From assembly GCF_014633365.1 (NCBI RefSeq), contig NC_068349.1, positions 32,440,753-32,504,752 of the forward strand: DNA of 64,000 bases, given 5' to 3'. This document shows, piece by piece, positions 11,781-22,724 of this stretch. The notes beneath the pieces were generated by a model, which did not search any database, was not told the origin of the DNA, and saw only the letters and a program-made list of their open reading frames with translations. The DNA comes from Diospyros lotus (lineage: Eukaryota; Streptophyta; Magnoliopsida; Ericales; Ebenaceae). A program made the translations under genes and the position numbers. How positions within the stretch are numbered: position 1 is the first letter of the stretch; each line of letters opens with the position of its first letter.

Positions 11781-12107
11781 TTCTTGAGTTGCTTCTTCTT
11801 TGTCTTTGATGCCCGCCCAACTGGTCTGCAATGGAGATATGTGCGTGTGAAGGAGCTAGAAGGATGGCCGTCGTCGGAGATTCAAGAGAAAGGGGAAGCA
11901 GAGAGAGACGCAAAAGGGTCTAGGTGCAAGAGAGAGACAAAGGGAGAAAGAGAGAGCCAGAGAGACAAAGGGAGAAAGAGCCTCTGCTGGGTCTTTTTGG
12001 ATTGGGGTATTTGGGTAATTTTCAGAGGGACAAATTAGTCATTTTAATGCCCCTGTAAAAGAATTTGTAAGTCTTCTTCTATACAAATAGCTCAACCCTA
12101 ACTTATT

Positions 12108-12859
12108 TGGAAAAGTGAGGGATAACTTATTGAAAATACTGTTAAAATAATTTATAAATTTAATAGCGTTTAAGCTCTTAAAGTTTTAATAAATATGTAA
12201 CTAAATAAAGTTGAAAACTTATAAGTCGAAGGAAGTTTGAAGCGGTCAAAACAGATCGGCAAACACCCCCAAAGTTAGAAGGCTTAAAAGTCATCTTAAA
12301 AAACGGTAAGCCAAACAGCCTGTAAGATGTCTCCGAATCTTAATCTCTTAGAGATGGCAACGGAAGGCGGTCTTCCAATTGAAGCTGGGGTTTGTTAAGC
12401 TCAGGGGCAGCATAAACATACCTACCTAGCTAATTGAAGGATCTCTTCTCACTCGACCAAATCCAACGTTTGTAATTGTAATCTTGGAGTCACGAGCTAA
12501 GCTTACAGTGCAGAGCAAAAGCATGGACTTCAATATTAAGCAACCAACCTCCTAATTATTCTATAACCGCAATTCACTCATTTATTTTTAATTCAGATCG
12601 ATGAAGACGGAAGCCCTAAGAAGCAGATAAAATTACGGAGTATTTGTTTACAGTAGCGTTAATTAACAAGACTTAAGACATGTAATTAAGATGGACGATT
12701 TACTTAGAAAGCTAGGTAAAAGTAGACGGACGATTCCTGATCGACATATGATGTTACAGACAAATTAATCAAACGCAACAGGCAGATTCAACAGAGACTT
12801 ACTTTATTGTTTGAAATTTAGGGCGGCACGAGAAAGGCAAGGCGGTGGGGATTGATTAA
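12108..12859. other. Intergenic; 3' flank of the EF-hand gene
   Basis: No gene is seen. 12660-12850 is the probable 3' UTR of the minus-strand EF-hand gene. Confidence 0.4.
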
Positions 12860-13276
12860 TTAGTGAATCTTGGAGGCCTCGAGATCGGCGGCTCGCTTGA
12901 GCAGGTTGGAGTCGTTGTCCTCGAGGGCCATCTGGATGGGGGAGGAGCCGAGGCCGTCGGCGATGGCCAGCAGGATCTTCTTCATCTCCGATTGGAACTC
13001 GGCGAGGTCGATGCCGCCGCTCTTGTCGCAGTCGAACTGCTCGAATATGGAGTCGTAGAGCTTCGTGAGCTCGGCGGGAGCCGTGGCGACGTCGACGCCG
13101 AAGTGAGTCTCGATGAGGCGCATCTGCTCGAACGCCTTCCGCAGCTCCGACCGGGACAGGACGCCGTCGTTGTTGAGGTCCAGCGCCGCGAACTGCTCGT
13201 CCACGCTCTTCTTGAAGTGCTCCTCGTCCCCGACGAAGTCTCTCACCGTCGATCCGTCTATTATCACCACTCCCAT
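12860..13276 (-). CDS. Small EF-hand calcium-binding protein
   Basis: This is a single-exon gene of 138 residues, starting MGVVIIDGSTVRDF and ending SKIH. It has two canonical EF-hand loops: residues 33-44 (D33, N35, D37, E44) and 82-93 (D82, D84, S86, D90, E93). Each loop has the invariant Gly (G38, G87) and the acidic residue at loop position 12. The helices between them (about 45-80) and a hydrophobic C-terminal helix (about 96-118) complete a compact two-EF domain. No signal peptide or membrane span is visible, so it is probably cytosolic or nuclear. The family is a plant set of short intronless EF-hand proteins of unknown partner; binding of Ca2+ is inferred from the intact loops. The 5' UTR contains a GA/CT repeat, common in plant promoters. 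The ATG chosen is the first in frame after that tract. Confidence 0.93.
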   Translation of the reverse strand: MGVVIIDGSTVRDFVGDEEHFKKSVDEQFAALDLNNDGVLSRSELRKAFEQMRLIETHFGVDVATAPAELTKLYDSIFEQFDCDKSGGIDLAEFQSEMKKILLAIADGLGSSPIQMALEDNDSNLLKRAADLEASKIH

Positions 13277-14601
13277 CTCTCTCTATCTCTCTCTCCTCGC
13301 TCTCTCTCTCTCTCTACTGGGAAGCGGTGGACGGATATCAAATTTATGAGTCAGGACAGAAATTAATTTTTCCACTCCAAAAACATGTCCGCCGCTCCAC
13401 AAGTTACGTGAAATGGCAACATTACCCCTACATCCTCTCCAGTATTTGGGACTGGGCAGATAAAAAATTGGGATGACAATTATAACTGAAATCGTGAGCA
13501 ACTTAAAAATTATTTAATTGAATAATAATTTAGTTTGAGAGAAAATTGAATATTATTTATGATTTGATTATAATTTTTATTAAATTCAAAATTAAAATCA
13601 CAGTTTAACCAAATCAAATCGAATATATATATAATATATTTATTTATTTAATATATTATATATACACATAATATATATTGACTAATGTATTTTTTTACAA
13701 ATATTTTAACTAATGCATTACAAATATATAAAATATTTAATATTTATAAAATAATTAACAAATAAAAAATCTAATCTTAAATTATTTTTTTTATCAATCA
13801 AATAATTATTAATAAAAATAATTAATTAAATATTAAAAAAAAACTGATTGGAGATTATGGATCAAATTAAAAAAATCATAGTTAAAACCAAAATCGAACA
13901 AAAATCGAATGGTCTATTATGGTTTTTAATTTTTAAAACTAACGGATAATGGTTTGATTTGATTATGATTTTGGTAAAAATCGAAATTAAACTGAACTAT
14001 TATCAACCCTAGATAAAAGTGCCAAAATATAAATAGATAAAATGAGATTTTTATGGATTTAGGATAAATATTAATAATTAAATTTGGATGGAAAGAGTTT
14101 TTATTTATTTTTTAAAAATAATATTTTTTTTCTGTATTAATTTGTAGGGAAATGGATTCAAATGTAAATAATAAAAAACTTTTAACCTTACATACTGGTA
14201 AAATAATTTCAGATATTTTTAAATTATATATTTCAAAATACAATAAATAATTTTCCCCACCTCACAAAATACAATAACTTGGTACGTTTGCTGGGAGATA
14301 AGCAAAGAGAAGGCATCCGATGCTTAACTGTTGGACCATAGATTTGAGGAGAAGTCACACGGAATTGGCATTAGTTTCAAATATTCGTTTAAAATTAAAA
14401 TAAATATAAATATATGTACAAAATAAGTGATTTATTATTATCCACATCACATGTTTACATAATAATAATCTCTATTTTAAGTCTGCTTGATCTACGAAAA
14501 TTTAATGTGATAAAAAAAAATTCTGCGTGCAGCCCATAATATTATATATGTATATTATAGCATAGCCCACTGGAACTAATTCTAAGCTGGGAGATTGCGG
14601 G
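13277..14601. other. Intergenic, AT-rich
   Basis: 13280-13315 is the CT-rich 5' leader of the EF-hand gene. 13500-14100 is AT-rich with repeated AATCAAATCGAA-type words, perhaps an old hAT-related repeat. No gene is recognised. Confidence 0.4.
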
Positions 14602-14770
14602 GGCGATTTTGTTCATGCTCTTTAACGGAGGTGATCATCATGCTCAGTATTTTGAGAGTGAAAAATAATGGAATGACAATCAAATATTACCGCTCATGCT
14701 GCCGTTATGTTATTTTTCACCCTTAAAAGCACTGAGGGTGCACCCCCGTTAAAGGGGTGAACAAAATCGC
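14602..14770. mobile_element. Foldback MITE with about 62-bp inverted arms
   Basis: Left arm GCGATTTTGTTCATGCTCTT... and right arm read back as GCGATTTTGTTCACCCCTTT... match along about 60 bp through TTTAACGG, CTCAGT and GTGAAAAATAA. A short loop of about 45 bp remains. It is non-coding, of miniature inverted-repeat type. A clear target duplication was not found. Confidence 0.72.
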
Positions 14771-14792
14771 ACTCGAAGAATGCTACTTACAC

Positions 14793-14985
14793 AATTGTTT
14801 AGACAATTGATTTGACAACTTCATTTCAATTTTATTCTTTGTTTCGATTACAAATCTAATTGTTTAGACAATTGATTTGACAACTTTAATTCAATTTTAT
14901 TCTTTGTTCCAATTACAAATGTAATTGCTTAGACAATTAATTTGACAATTTGCTTCAATTACAATTTTATCCTCTGTTTTGATAA
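14793..14985. repeat. 65-bp tandem repeat, about 2.9 copies
   Basis: Units start AATTGTTTAGACAATTGATT at 14793 and 14858 and AATTGCTTAGACAATTAATT at 14923, exactly 65 bp apart. Each unit contains TTCAATTTTATTCTTTGTT. Divergence is low, so this is a fairly recent expansion. Confidence 0.88.
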
Positions 14986-16739
14986 AAAAATTTGTCTCTA
15001 TTTTGTTACTAATTCATGGTGCTACTTGTACCTCACATACACACTCCATCTTTCTCTCGTTGCCACTATAGTTGTCATCGATACAATCACTTTTATTGTC
15101 GTTTGTCATCGACGTAACTGCATCTATCACCATTAAAATCGTTGTTCATTCTGCCTCTAATGAAGCCGTTGTTTGCTTCTACCGTTTCAACTGCTGTTGC
15201 TGCCTCTATCATTTTTCTCTCTTTTCTCATTCTTGGCGTTGTTCGCCTCAATCGACACTATTCGCCTCAGTCGCTGTCTCTATGTCCTGCGAAGCACGAA
15301 AACAATTTGGAGATGCCATTTCGGCTTTTTCAAACTGTTTTTCGCTTTGGAAACAGGAAAAACGGCCAGAAATATTTTTTGGGTCATTTGTGTAATTTTC
15401 AGAAACTTTTGAGCCATTTCAGAATTTTAACAACTTGACTAGAAGTGCATTTCCAACACACATGAAGCCCTAAAAAATTGAATATGATCGACCTCATTTC
15501 CTTTCTTATTTTTCTTCGTCTTCTTCCTCTAGTTTGATCTCCCTCACCTCCATCTGCTTCCAGTCCGATTGCTTCGTCGCTATCTGCTTCCAGAGCCTTT
15601 GCCGCCGTCTACTTCCAGAGCCTCTCGCTTCAGTAATCCCTTGCTTCGTTGTACTCGCCTGTCTGCCCTAGTGTTCCTTGACTGCCGGTCAACCCTTTCC
15701 TTTTGTAAGACTATAAGTAACCTCATTCTGGCCCTCCCAACTTGATTCTTATAATTTTGTATGTGTTTTTTTTGTGGCAGTTGTGATCTTTTATGGCTAT
15801 TGGCAAGGTTTTGTATGATTGTCGAAAGGAGAGTTCCCTTCCCTCAACCTCATTGATGGGGGAGATTGTTGGAAGGAGTGTTCCCTTCCCTCAACCTTAT
15901 TACTGGGGCTGTGCGCTGTACTGTAGTAAATTAAGAAATAGATATAGATAAATAATCATTACCAATATACATAAAATCAGACAGAATATATTTTTGGTCC
16001 ATCTTGTCTAGCTACCTTTATCTGGATGTTAACAATGAGAGTAAAAGTGTTCGGATTCTGTAAATTTTTTGCAGTAGCGAATGAAAGATAATGGAATAGT
16101 AACTCCGCCGGTAAATCATATTAATCACTGTTGTTAGCTGGTTCTTACTTCTTACTTCATAGTTAGCTAACTTGCAGAAATGTCACAATCACATCTAGGG
16201 AGAACAAAGGTGAGAACGAGGAGAGAGAGAGAGAGAGAGAAGGAGATGGAGGTGTTGGCAGGGAACGACGGCGCGACAGCTGCGTCGAAGGCGAACAACA
16301 CCGGGAACAAGAAGAGAGAGGGGGAAAAGAGAGAAGAGATGAAGACTGCGACAATGGCGACGGAGGTGAACAATGACTTTAATTGCAGTGAAAGCGACTA
16401 CGTCGATGGCAAACGATAGTGAAAATGAGAAGAGAGAGAGAAAAGAAAAGAAAAAAGAGAATGAGGGACTGAGAGCAGCATGATGAGGAAGTAGTAGTAA
16501 ATTGGAGGTGAATTTATAATCTAAACTTGCAGTTGTAGAATGAAGACAATCTTCTAATCTAAACTTGCAGTTGTGGATGCAAAATTAAAGACGCCACTCA
16601 ACTCAACGTGTTAATTTAAATATCATCTTCGTTAGTTAATAGTTTTAATTTACAATGTTTAGAGTACGTACGTACGTACGATAAATGATGAGGATAACCT
16701 GAAATGAAATAGTCGTCAAATATAAATAAATATGACTGA
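14986..16739. other. Intergenic
   Basis: Short frames here lack any recognisable domain. 16210-16450 is a GA-rich stretch with an AG microsatellite. 16670-16690 has an ACGT repeat. Nothing else is supported. Confidence 0.35.
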
Positions 16740-16782
16740 AAATCATTTGATTTGATTTGATTTGATTTGATTTGGTTTGATT
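16740..16782. repeat. (TTTGA)n microsatellite
   Basis: About eight copies of the pentamer ATTTG/TTTGA, one with a G change, sit just downstream of the stop of the AAA-ATPase gene. Confidence 0.85.
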
Positions 16783-18336
16783 TCACACTCCTCTCCTTCC
16801 CGAGTCGGACTTGGACAGAGATCTCAGCCTTACCCAAAACTTCACTTTTCTCTCCCATTGTGAACCCTCCTTCCTCTTCTTCCCACGACATCTCCCCGGT
16901 GACCCATCCCAGTTTTCCGGCGACTCCGTCAGCCTTCTCTCTAAGCTACTCTCCGGCGTCCTTGCCGTCCACTCATCGTACTCCCTTCCCCCCTCCGCCA
17001 AGTCCACGTCGGCTCCCAACATCTTGGCCTGCATTGCCGATATCACCGCCTTCATGGCCACGTCAGCGTCCCGGCGATTACGCAGCAGGATCTCTCCGAT
17101 CTGAGCTGGCGTGAGGGCCCCGCCCGACCTTATGCAGCTCTCCGCCACGTCGAACAGCGCGTGAGATTCCACGCCCAGGTAGTTCTTCACCAGCGCCTTG
17201 AAGGCGTGCGCCCCGCACGTGCCCAGGCTAACGTGCACGTCCATGCGCCCGCATCTGACGAGCGCTGGGTCCACATTGTCCCTGTGGTTCGTCGTGAAAA
17301 CGATGATCCTCTCCTCCCCGCAGCACGACCACAGCCCGTCGGTGAAGTTCAGGAGCCCCGATAACGTCACCCGGCCGTTATCGTCGCCGCAGTCGTCGTC
17401 GGGGACTCGACGTCCTTTCTCGCGGCGAGTGACTTTCCTTTTCGACAATCTGTCGCCGGTTAAATCCACAGAGCAATCGATGTCTTCTATCACGATGATA
17501 GAGCGATTCGTCGTTTGGATCAGCAGAGCTCGGAGCTCGGAGTTGTCTGTGACCTTCGTCAGTTCGAGATCGTAGACGTCGTAGCAGAGGAAATTGGCCA
17601 TGGCGGCGATGAGGCTGGATTTTCCGGATCCAGGAGGACCGTAGAGCAGATAGCCGCGCTTCCAAGCTCGTCCGATCTTGTGGTAGAAATCTCGTCCTTC
17701 TGAAAACGCAGTTAGGTCATCCATGAGCTGTTTCTTGAGCTCCGGCTCCATCGCCAGGGCTTCGAAGGTCGAAGGATGCCTGAACGGAATGGAGGCCCAT
17801 CCGGACTCGTAAGATCCGTGGCCGTTGTTGGTGAAGAGCCTCCTTTCGCGAGAGACTCGCTCGAACTCCTCCGCTCGGGCAGTGAGGTGGTCGAGATAGG
17901 GCGACAACAGCGGGAGGCGGTGGCGCTTGGGGAGCTTGAGAGTGAAGCTGCGGCGCTCGTCGAGCGAGTCCTGGACGGCGTCGACGTGGTGAGTCCAGGA
18001 GAGGCGATGGCCAGCGAAGGAGTCGTGGACGGTGTGGTTGGGGGCGACGGTGAAGGAAATGCGGCTGGAGGACTTGGAGCGGGAGAGGGTGAGGCGGCGG
18101 CAGGCGGCGGAGGAGTGGAGGGAGTTGAGGTAGAGGCTGATGTGGCGGTAGAGGTCGTTGACGTCGACGCCGCAGTAGCCGTTGAACTCAGGGATCTCGA
18201 AGTAGGAGTAAGGGCTGAAGAAGTCGGTGAGGGATTCGTAGAAGGAGCTGAGGAGAGAGAGAAGCTGCGAAGGCAAGACGTTCTGGAGAACGGTGAGGAG
18301 TCCCAGAAGCGACCACAGCTGCGACAATACCTCCAT
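16783..18336 (-). CDS. BCS1-like AAA-type ATPase, plant ASD/At5g57480-type
   Basis: This is an intronless gene of 517 residues. Residues 1-30 form a hydrophobic N-terminal helix (membrane anchor or targeting). Residues 30-130 match the plant AAA-associated N domain. The AAA core runs from about 190 to 375: Walker A GPPGSGKS (233-240), Walker B IIVIEDID (280-287), a Ser/Lys/Asp-rich insertion (about 295-322), sensor-1 FTTNH (347-351) and the arginine-finger segment RCGRMD (361-366). GGALTPAQIGEIL (about 405-417) follows. The C terminus is basic and ends SKSDSGRRGV. Length and order are typical of the plant BCS1-like family, which sits at mitochondrial or ER membranes and is stress-responsive in several plants; the substrate is unknown. 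One oddity is Cys at the second position of the usual R-P-G-R-M-D segment. There is no internal stop. Confidence 0.95.
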   Translation of the reverse strand: MEVLSQLWSLLGLLTVLQNVLPSQLLSLLSSFYESLTDFFSPYSYFEIPEFNGYCGVDVNDLYRHISLYLNSLHSSAACRRLTLSRSKSSSRISFTVAPNHTVHDSFAGHRLSWTHHVDAVQDSLDERRSFTLKLPKRHRLPLLSPYLDHLTARAEEFERVSRERRLFTNNGHGSYESGWASIPFRHPSTFEALAMEPELKKQLMDDLTAFSEGRDFYHKIGRAWKRGYLLYGPPGSGKSSLIAAMANFLCYDVYDLELTKVTDNSELRALLIQTTNRSIIVIEDIDCSVDLTGDRLSKRKVTRREKGRRVPDDDCGDDNGRVTLSGLLNFTDGLWSCCGEERIIVFTTNHRDNVDPALVRCGRMDVHVSLGTCGAHAFKALVKNYLGVESHALFDVAESCIRSGGALTPAQIGEILLRNRRDADVAMKAVISAMQAKMLGADVDLAEGGREYDEWTARTPESSLERRLTESPENWDGSPGRCRGKKRKEGSQWERKVKFWVRLRSLSKSDSGRRGV

Positions 18337-18404
18337 TAATTAATTAATTAATTTCAGCTTCTTCTCTCTGTATCTGATCGATCGATCATTAGTTCTATCT
18401 CTCT

Positions 18405-18418
18405 GTCTATATATAGAA
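18405..18418 (-). promoter_or_regulatory. TATA box of the AAA-ATPase gene
   Basis: CTATATATAG lies about 70-80 bp upstream of the ATG on the minus strand, with a pyrimidine-rich leader between, a normal plant core-promoter spacing. Confidence 0.6.
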
Positions 18419-18795
18419 AGAGAAAGAGGAATTATAACTTATAAGAAGAATAAGAAGAAGAAGACGACAACGGGAGAGAGATAAAAGGCACTGTTCGAGT
18501 TGAGGCTGAGGCTGCCAAAAAGCATATTAGCGTCCAAAGATAAAGCCAAAGCTGAGGCAAAACAAAGCCCACTGCCCCCAGAGAGAGAGAGAGAGAGAGA
18601 GGAAACATGACACGAGCGAGGGGGCCACGAGCTTTTGCTTTTGACGGACTAGGAATTTGTTTGTTTATTGATTATTTATTTATTATAAAACTTTATCTTA
18701 AAATTATCATTTTTGATTGATCTTTCGTGGCTCTTATTTTTAATTTTGATAAATAAAATAAATTATAGGTAAAGGTTTTATCTCATTACGTAAAA
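18419..18795. other. Upstream region of the AAA-ATPase gene
   Basis: GA-rich tracts (18430-18490, 18581-18602) lie in the upstream region. No gene is seen. Confidence 0.35.
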
Positions 18796-18807
18796 CAAAA
18801 AATCAAA

Positions 18808-19010
18808 TTTTGAGACCTAAATTTGAAATCCCTCACCTTAAGGGCTCCCGCAGCTCAACCCCAAGATTTCTATAAGAGAAATAAATCACGAAATTCAACA
18901 GTGAAATTGAAACACGAGACCTATGACTGATTATATAGTAGCTAGAATCTAAAATTCTTTGAGACCAATACATGTACGATCTCAACCACTGGGCTATGTT
19001 CGTGAAGGCG
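18808..19010 (-). mobile_element. tRNA-derived SINE with 12-bp TSD
   Basis: On the minus strand the head contains TAGCCCAGTGGTTGAG, a close match to the pol III A box, and about 75 bases later a box-B-like GTTTCAATTTC. The body ends GGGAGCCCTTAAGGTGAGGG..., followed by a short tail. The insert is bracketed by identical CAAAAAATCAAA at 18796-18807 and 19011-19022, as expected for LINE-mobilised insertion. Length is about 200 bp, normal for plant SINEs. Confidence 0.82.
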
Positions 19011-19022
19011 CAAAAAATCAAA

Positions 19023-19652
19023 CTTATGACCTATTAATACGAATCTTTAACTTATCTTGATTTAAAAAGTTATCTTGTGTTATGAGATCAATTATAAAGC
19101 ATTATCTTTGGGCGGTGTTTGGTGGATGCAAGAAAAGCGTCTGGGATTTAGACATGAATTGAAAGATGAGAATGTTCTAATTCCAACGATAATTATCCCT
19201 AACCTTATGAATCAGCATATCACCTTCTTTAAATGATGATCATATGATGAGACAAATCTACACCGCTAAATACCGAACCGTTGTTCCGTTCTTACCATGT
19301 TCCACGTGGACCCCATTACGTACGATAAAGTCCTTGCACTCATGAGTTCTCTCACGGGATTTTAGCAAAAATATAAGGAATCTATAATTTTAATTACGTT
19401 TTTTATTAGCGTTAAAATCATCAATCATGTTAAATATACATTATTTTTGTATATTTTGAATTACATAAAAAAATATTATGACCAAAATACCGTTGTCTCC
19501 ATGCGCCTCATGAGAGACATTTTTGTCATTGATACACTTTTGTGTAACTTAAAGTGTACATAAAGGTGTACTAATAACATTATTCTAAAATTATTAATAT
19601 AAAAAAAATATTTTTTTATTTTCTTTTCTCTTTCTTTTTATATTCTTTATTT
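19023..19652. other. Intergenic
   Basis: No gene is recognised. 19110-19160 begins like a plant MITE end (GGGCGGTGTTTGGTGGATGC), but I found no partner end. Confidence 0.3.
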
Positions 19653-19657
19653 CTTTA

Positions 19658-20328
19658 TGTTATGGGCGATCTCCGGGAATCAGCTAACGAGCTGGACCCG
19701 ATCCCGCAGGGCGAACCCAAAATACCCAAGGCCCAATAGGCCGGTCGGAATTCCTTAGAGGCCCGCTAGACCCAAAGATCGAGGACCACCAATGAAGAGT
19801 CTCACGGTAAAAAGTCAGGTCGCTTGAAGACAGCGACCTCGCCCTAAGCTCGCTCGCTCGAAACAACATCCCAACATCACATCATGACTTCAGCTTCGCC
19901 GAAAGACACGCCAAAGATTAGAACAGCCAGAAGACCGCGAGATAATCAGAAGCGATATACACCTGCTTATCAGAAGTAATTCAAATCCCTGAAGACAAGG
20001 AACATATCCCTGAAATTCCGAACGATAAGGAAAGCGCCATCAACGGAATAGACTCCTTCCATACTTAGAACTGATTCGAATTATAAATAATACGACTCTA
20101 TTTATAGAGGATGATACGCCACTGTAAAAAGAAGGATGACTGAATTACATACTATGACTCTGTCAGAATAACCAGAGAACAGTCGTGGATTAGGCACGAT
20201 TTGAGCCGAACCACGTAAAAATCTTGTGTGTTTCTTGTTTGTTCTTTTGCTTCTGTTTCTTACTCTTCGGCACCCGTTATCGCATTGTGGGCTCTCGGAC
20301 TCCGGTTGACGGTTCTCGTACGTCAACA
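19658..20328 (+). mobile_element. Solo LTR, copy C, with perfect 5-bp TSD
   Basis: The copy starts TGTTATGGG and ends CGTCAACA, flanked by CTTTA at 19653-19657 and CTTTA at 20329-20333. It shares with copies A, B and E the CAGAATAACCAGAGAACAGT block, GAGCCGAACCACGTAAAAAT, and the terminal GTTGACGG...CGTCAACA. It is the best-preserved member structurally (671 bp). Confidence 0.9.
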
Positions 20329-20333
20329 CTTTA

Positions 20334-21915
20334 TAAGACAAATTAATCAAATTTCAATAGTTTGTAGATCTTTTTCTTTTTTTAATTCAACGATGACTAA
20401 ATTATTATTGAATTAGAGAGAGACACTCGAATTTTAATTAGTTTGTTGCAGGAGAAGAAGAAGAAGAATAAATATATATATATTTATTCGAATTTTTTCC
20501 AATGCATAGAGAGAGACATACGGAAGATTGGAGCATATGCATCTTCTCTTTAAATTCACGTCTTTTCTTGGGCAAAAGGGTTGCTTTTGATTGTTTTTCC
20601 ACCCAACGTTTCATCAAATTTGTTCTTTTTTATGTTTCTTGGTTTTCACAACCCACCTTAAAATTAGATTACCACCAAACTCATCCCCCCTTAAATTGTT
20701 GTATAAATATCACAAATATCGATATAATTTTTTTATAATCATATCTAAATTCTCAATTTTAGCTTCATAAACTATTACATTGATGTGAATCTAGACGAGT
20801 CTCTATTAAAGCCAAAATTAAGCTAATTTTATCTCAAAGTTAAAAGTCAAAGAAATTACCAATCAATGCATGATTTTTTTTTTTTTAGGTGGAGGGGGGG
20901 GGGGGGGGGGGGAATGAATTTATGAAAAGAATATAACCACACATCTTTAGGTCCAAAAGGGTCTCTTTAGTTTGTGAAAGCAATTTTGCAGCCCAATAAA
21001 GCCAAAAAAAAAAAAGATCCCTAGTGGAGCTGGAGGGCTCTTTTTGAGGTGTCCAATTCCCCAAAAATGGTTGAAATTTAGGTTAAAAGTAAAGAAAAAG
21101 AGAGGAAAAAAGAACGGAGAAGAGGGGCTTTGGTTGACACTTAAAGCCACAGCCACAAGCATGCAAGCAAGCATGCATGCATGGAGATGGGCACATGCGA
21201 GCCTAAAACACCCTAACCAACACAGAGTCAGCCTTGCAGAAAGACAGACCAACAAGAGAGAATCAATCAACAATATATATATATATGTATATATATATAG
21301 CTCAAATTTAATATTTATAATGTGTCAAATCATCAATTGGCTGGCTCAGAGATCCGCTTCATTACCATTTTAGACAAAGTATATGATAACAAATTAATTT
21401 TAAAAAATATTTTGCTATTTTTAAGCACCGACATATGATCATCATATTTTGTCACTCTCGAACTCTGTCTACTCGTCAAAAGACGACCGATTTTTGAAAT
21501 CTACGACTAAATTTTGTGTCGCAAAATAATTGGTTGTCTCAAAATTTATATTCTTTGAGGACCAACAAATATAAAAAAAAAAATGAACATAACATAGAAT
21601 CTAAGATATTATGAGATAAAATTCATATAGTGGATGTCCTTACAATAGTTTGAGAAGTGAGGATTGTATGGGGGAGCAGATGAGCAACTAATTGGTTGGT
21701 AGTGGGAAGAGGGTAAAGGGGGGAATCAGTTCCATTAATTGGCGCTGGGCTTTGCCATTGGGGCAATGGCCAATGGAGAAAAAGGAAAAGAACAAATAAA
21801 AAGCAGAAAACAAAAGGGGCACCAAAAATGGAGCTTTGGATGCTCTTTTGCCTGTCCCTTTTTTTTTTTTTTATCTCCTTAATATTCTCCCCCTCCTCAA
21901 AGCCTGCCTGCACTG

Positions 21916-21963
<48 letters not shown>

Positions 21964-22724
21964 TCGGATTTAAAAGGTGAAGAGTTTGATAGTGATGAAA
22001 GAGTGTGGCCGACCCGACCCTCTTAAAGGCTAAAGCTAGGTATGGCTTCAAGTTAACTTTGGATTAGGATTGCCGGAAAGGAACAATTTATGCATTTGTA
22101 TTGAATGTTGTGCTGGGCTAAGAGGAAGGGGTTGGGCTCCCAGGCACAACCCGGCCCAATCCCCCAAGCCATAGGCCCACGAGCTGCACAACCACGCGGC
22201 GCCATATTACTTGGATTTGGAGAAAATGAATTCATACTATATCAATAAATTTTGTTGTGTATAAAATCATTTCCTTTATTAATATATATTATTAAAATAG
22301 TAATAATAATAAAATTTATAATGCAATAAAGGTTGAGAGATAATTGTATAGATATATTTTAAAATTGTACAAGTATATTAAAAATATAATTATATATATT
22401 TATATTTTTAATGAAATTAGTTAAATAGAGGTTGAGGTCGAGGCACCCCAACTTTGTCCGTTACCCCATTGTACTAGCCTCGTACCCACCACTCCTCGTT
22501 GCCTACCCTAGTGACGACAAGATGCTCTTCAATAAACACTTTATAAGGAACATTGATGAGATCCTATTTACACCTTATATGATTTTGTGGACTTAGGGTT
22601 GTTAATCAACTTACCTCGAAGATTAATAGAGACCAAGCCTAAATTTTACAATAAATTTAGGCTTATTGTATTTCCTAGCAAAATTGTTAGGAAATACAAT
22701 AAATTTTACAATTAAGAAGATCTA
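20334..22724. other. Intergenic with simple repeats
   Basis: It holds a 19-G homopolymer (20894-20912), TA tracts near 21273-21299, CT and TA tracts at 21915-21963 and AT-rich sequence. No reading frame shows a recognisable protein. Confidence 0.4.
20894..20912 (+). repeat. Poly-G tract of 19
   Basis: This is an uninterrupted run of 19 G preceded by GGTGGA; capable of G-quadruplex formation and prone to length error in sequencing. Confidence 0.9.

Larger units (their letters stand above)
10665..12098. mobile_element. Mutator-like element carrying a gene fragment (Pack-MULE type)
   Basis: The flanks carry a perfect 9-bp direct repeat TAACTTATT (10656-10664 and 12099-12107). The ends form an imperfect terminal inverted repeat: GAGTTATGCTATTTATACAG on the left and, on the opposite strand, GGGTTGAGCTATTTGTATAG on the right. 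Nine-base target duplications are diagnostic of Mutator-like elements. No transposase is present, so it is non-autonomous. The interior holds a gene-like minus-strand fragment (10859-11377) and a 42-bp tandem repeat. Two shorter relatives with the same GCTATTTGTAC end motif occur at 34468 and 41779. Confidence 0.85.

Noticed and set aside
12863..13366. Long plus-strand frame of 167 residues
   Set aside because: It is the shadow of the minus-strand EF-hand gene; composition is V/E/L-rich without a domain.
17776..18339. Plus-strand frame of 187 residues rich in Gly, Val and Glu
   Set aside because: Antisense shadow of the AAA-ATPase gene; no domain or start context.
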